Positions 63,883 through 64,000 of a stretch of 64,000 nt of DNA are shown one piece after another (within the stretch, counting starts at the first letter, position 1; every line of letters starts with the position of its first letter). Source of the stretch: Bin87 sp965243255. GTDB taxonomy: Bacteria > Chloroflexota > Dehalococcoidia > Lucifugimonadales > UBA3495. Where the stretch lies: positions 1,860,001 to 1,924,000 of the forward strand of contig CBDEUH010000004.1 in NCBI GenBank assembly GCA_965243255.1, written 5' to 3'. The notes under the pieces were generated by a model. The model worked only from the letters and a program-made list of their open reading frames with translations, did no database searches and had not been told where the DNA came from. The translations under genes were made by a program, and so were the position numbers.

Positions 63883-64000
63883 ATGATGAACACTACGGCA
63901 TGGTACGCTAGGAAGCCTTACCTGCACTTTGACTTTCCTCTCAGCGAGCGCAAGGCCGTTGAGTATGTCAGTGACCCAGAACGGGTTGGGCGGCATCCAT
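63883..64000 (+). CDS. N-terminus of a probable reverse transcriptase (truncated by window edge)
   Basis: An open frame from ATG 63883 (MMNTTAWYARKPYLHF..) running off the right edge, 39 codons. The KPYLHFDFPLSERKAVEYVSDPERVGRHP pattern (split here) resembles the first segment of retron/DRT-type RNA-directed DNA polymerases, where [RK]-[YP]-x-HFD-x-P and P-x-[RK]-V-x-x-H occur. The catalytic YxDD would lie beyond the window. Identity is inferred from this short stretch. Confidence 0.5.
   Translation, partial: MMNTTAWYARKPYLHFDFPLSERKAVEYVSDPERVGRHP

Overview
The window is a GC-rich (roughly 65%), gene-dense bacterial chromosome segment with short intergenic gaps. Gene content points to Chloroflexota, most likely a Dehalococcoidia/SAR202-like lineage. 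The evidence is a complete atpI-B-E-F-H-A-G-D-C operon, Rex, a TTG/GTG-tolerant start usage, and a striking number of flavin-dependent (luciferase-like) oxidoreductases beside an enolase-superfamily enzyme, a NIPSNAP protein, an acyl-CoA dehydrogenase, an epoxide hydrolase and methylmalonyl-CoA mutase. This assignment is inference; there is no rRNA in the window and I recognised no tRNA.

Layout. 1-985: the end of a DUF5131 (phage Gp37/68-like) gene and a 2H-phosphoesterase-like gene. 982-16507, almost all on the minus strand: aldo/keto reductase, DHA2 exporter, two lipoproteins, tmk with an R3H ATPase, pdxS-pdxT, a Pro/Thr-rich surface protein, a histidine kinase/response regulator pair, rho, transaldolase-like fsa and pyrG. 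16733-20717: a membrane-anchored Hdr-type Fe-S oxidoreductase, a hydrolase, DUF503 and rex. 20768-27911: the ATP synthase operon, with a strong promoter. 28055-30433: bifunctional nuclease, coiled-coil protein, coaD and rsmD. 30645-34157: nadC, a HEPN-like gene remnant, small enzymes, dtd, FmdB and rpsU. 34281-38506: two LolD/MacB-type ABC ATPases with no permease, arsM and an MFS exporter. 38580-43100: oxidative catabolism genes. 43157-46233: two tandem, divergent tubulin/FtsZ-like proteins. 46313-54875: more catabolic enzymes, a Cys-cluster HTH regulator, hemW and gpsA. 54880-63562: ispH, amidohydrolase, gamma-glutamyltransferase, ribF, tyrS, Uma2 and mutA. 63563-64000: an AT-richer stretch that ends in the start of a probable reverse transcriptase.

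The most interesting signals are: (1) the tandem pair of tubulin/FtsZ-superfamily-like proteins at 43157-46233, one of which has kept and the other lost a probable nucleotide-binding Asp-Asn motif, with a near-consensus promoter between them and a terminator after the second; (2) the right edge, where a promoter, a roughly 240-nt leader with a strong hairpin and a possible small ORF precede an N-terminus typical of reverse transcriptases of the defence-associated type; (3) a HEPN/PaREP1-like gene fragment directly after the nadC stop codon; (4) a coiled-coil gene with no ATG/GTG/TTG start at the expected place; and (5) families of dispersed palindromic repeats in the intergenic gaps.

Together the genes describe a heterotrophic aerobe or facultative organism. 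It has de novo PLP, NAD, CTP and isoprenoid capacity, F-type ATP synthase, redox sensing by Rex, an electron-transfer Hdr-like protein, and many oxidoreductases suited to recalcitrant organic matter.
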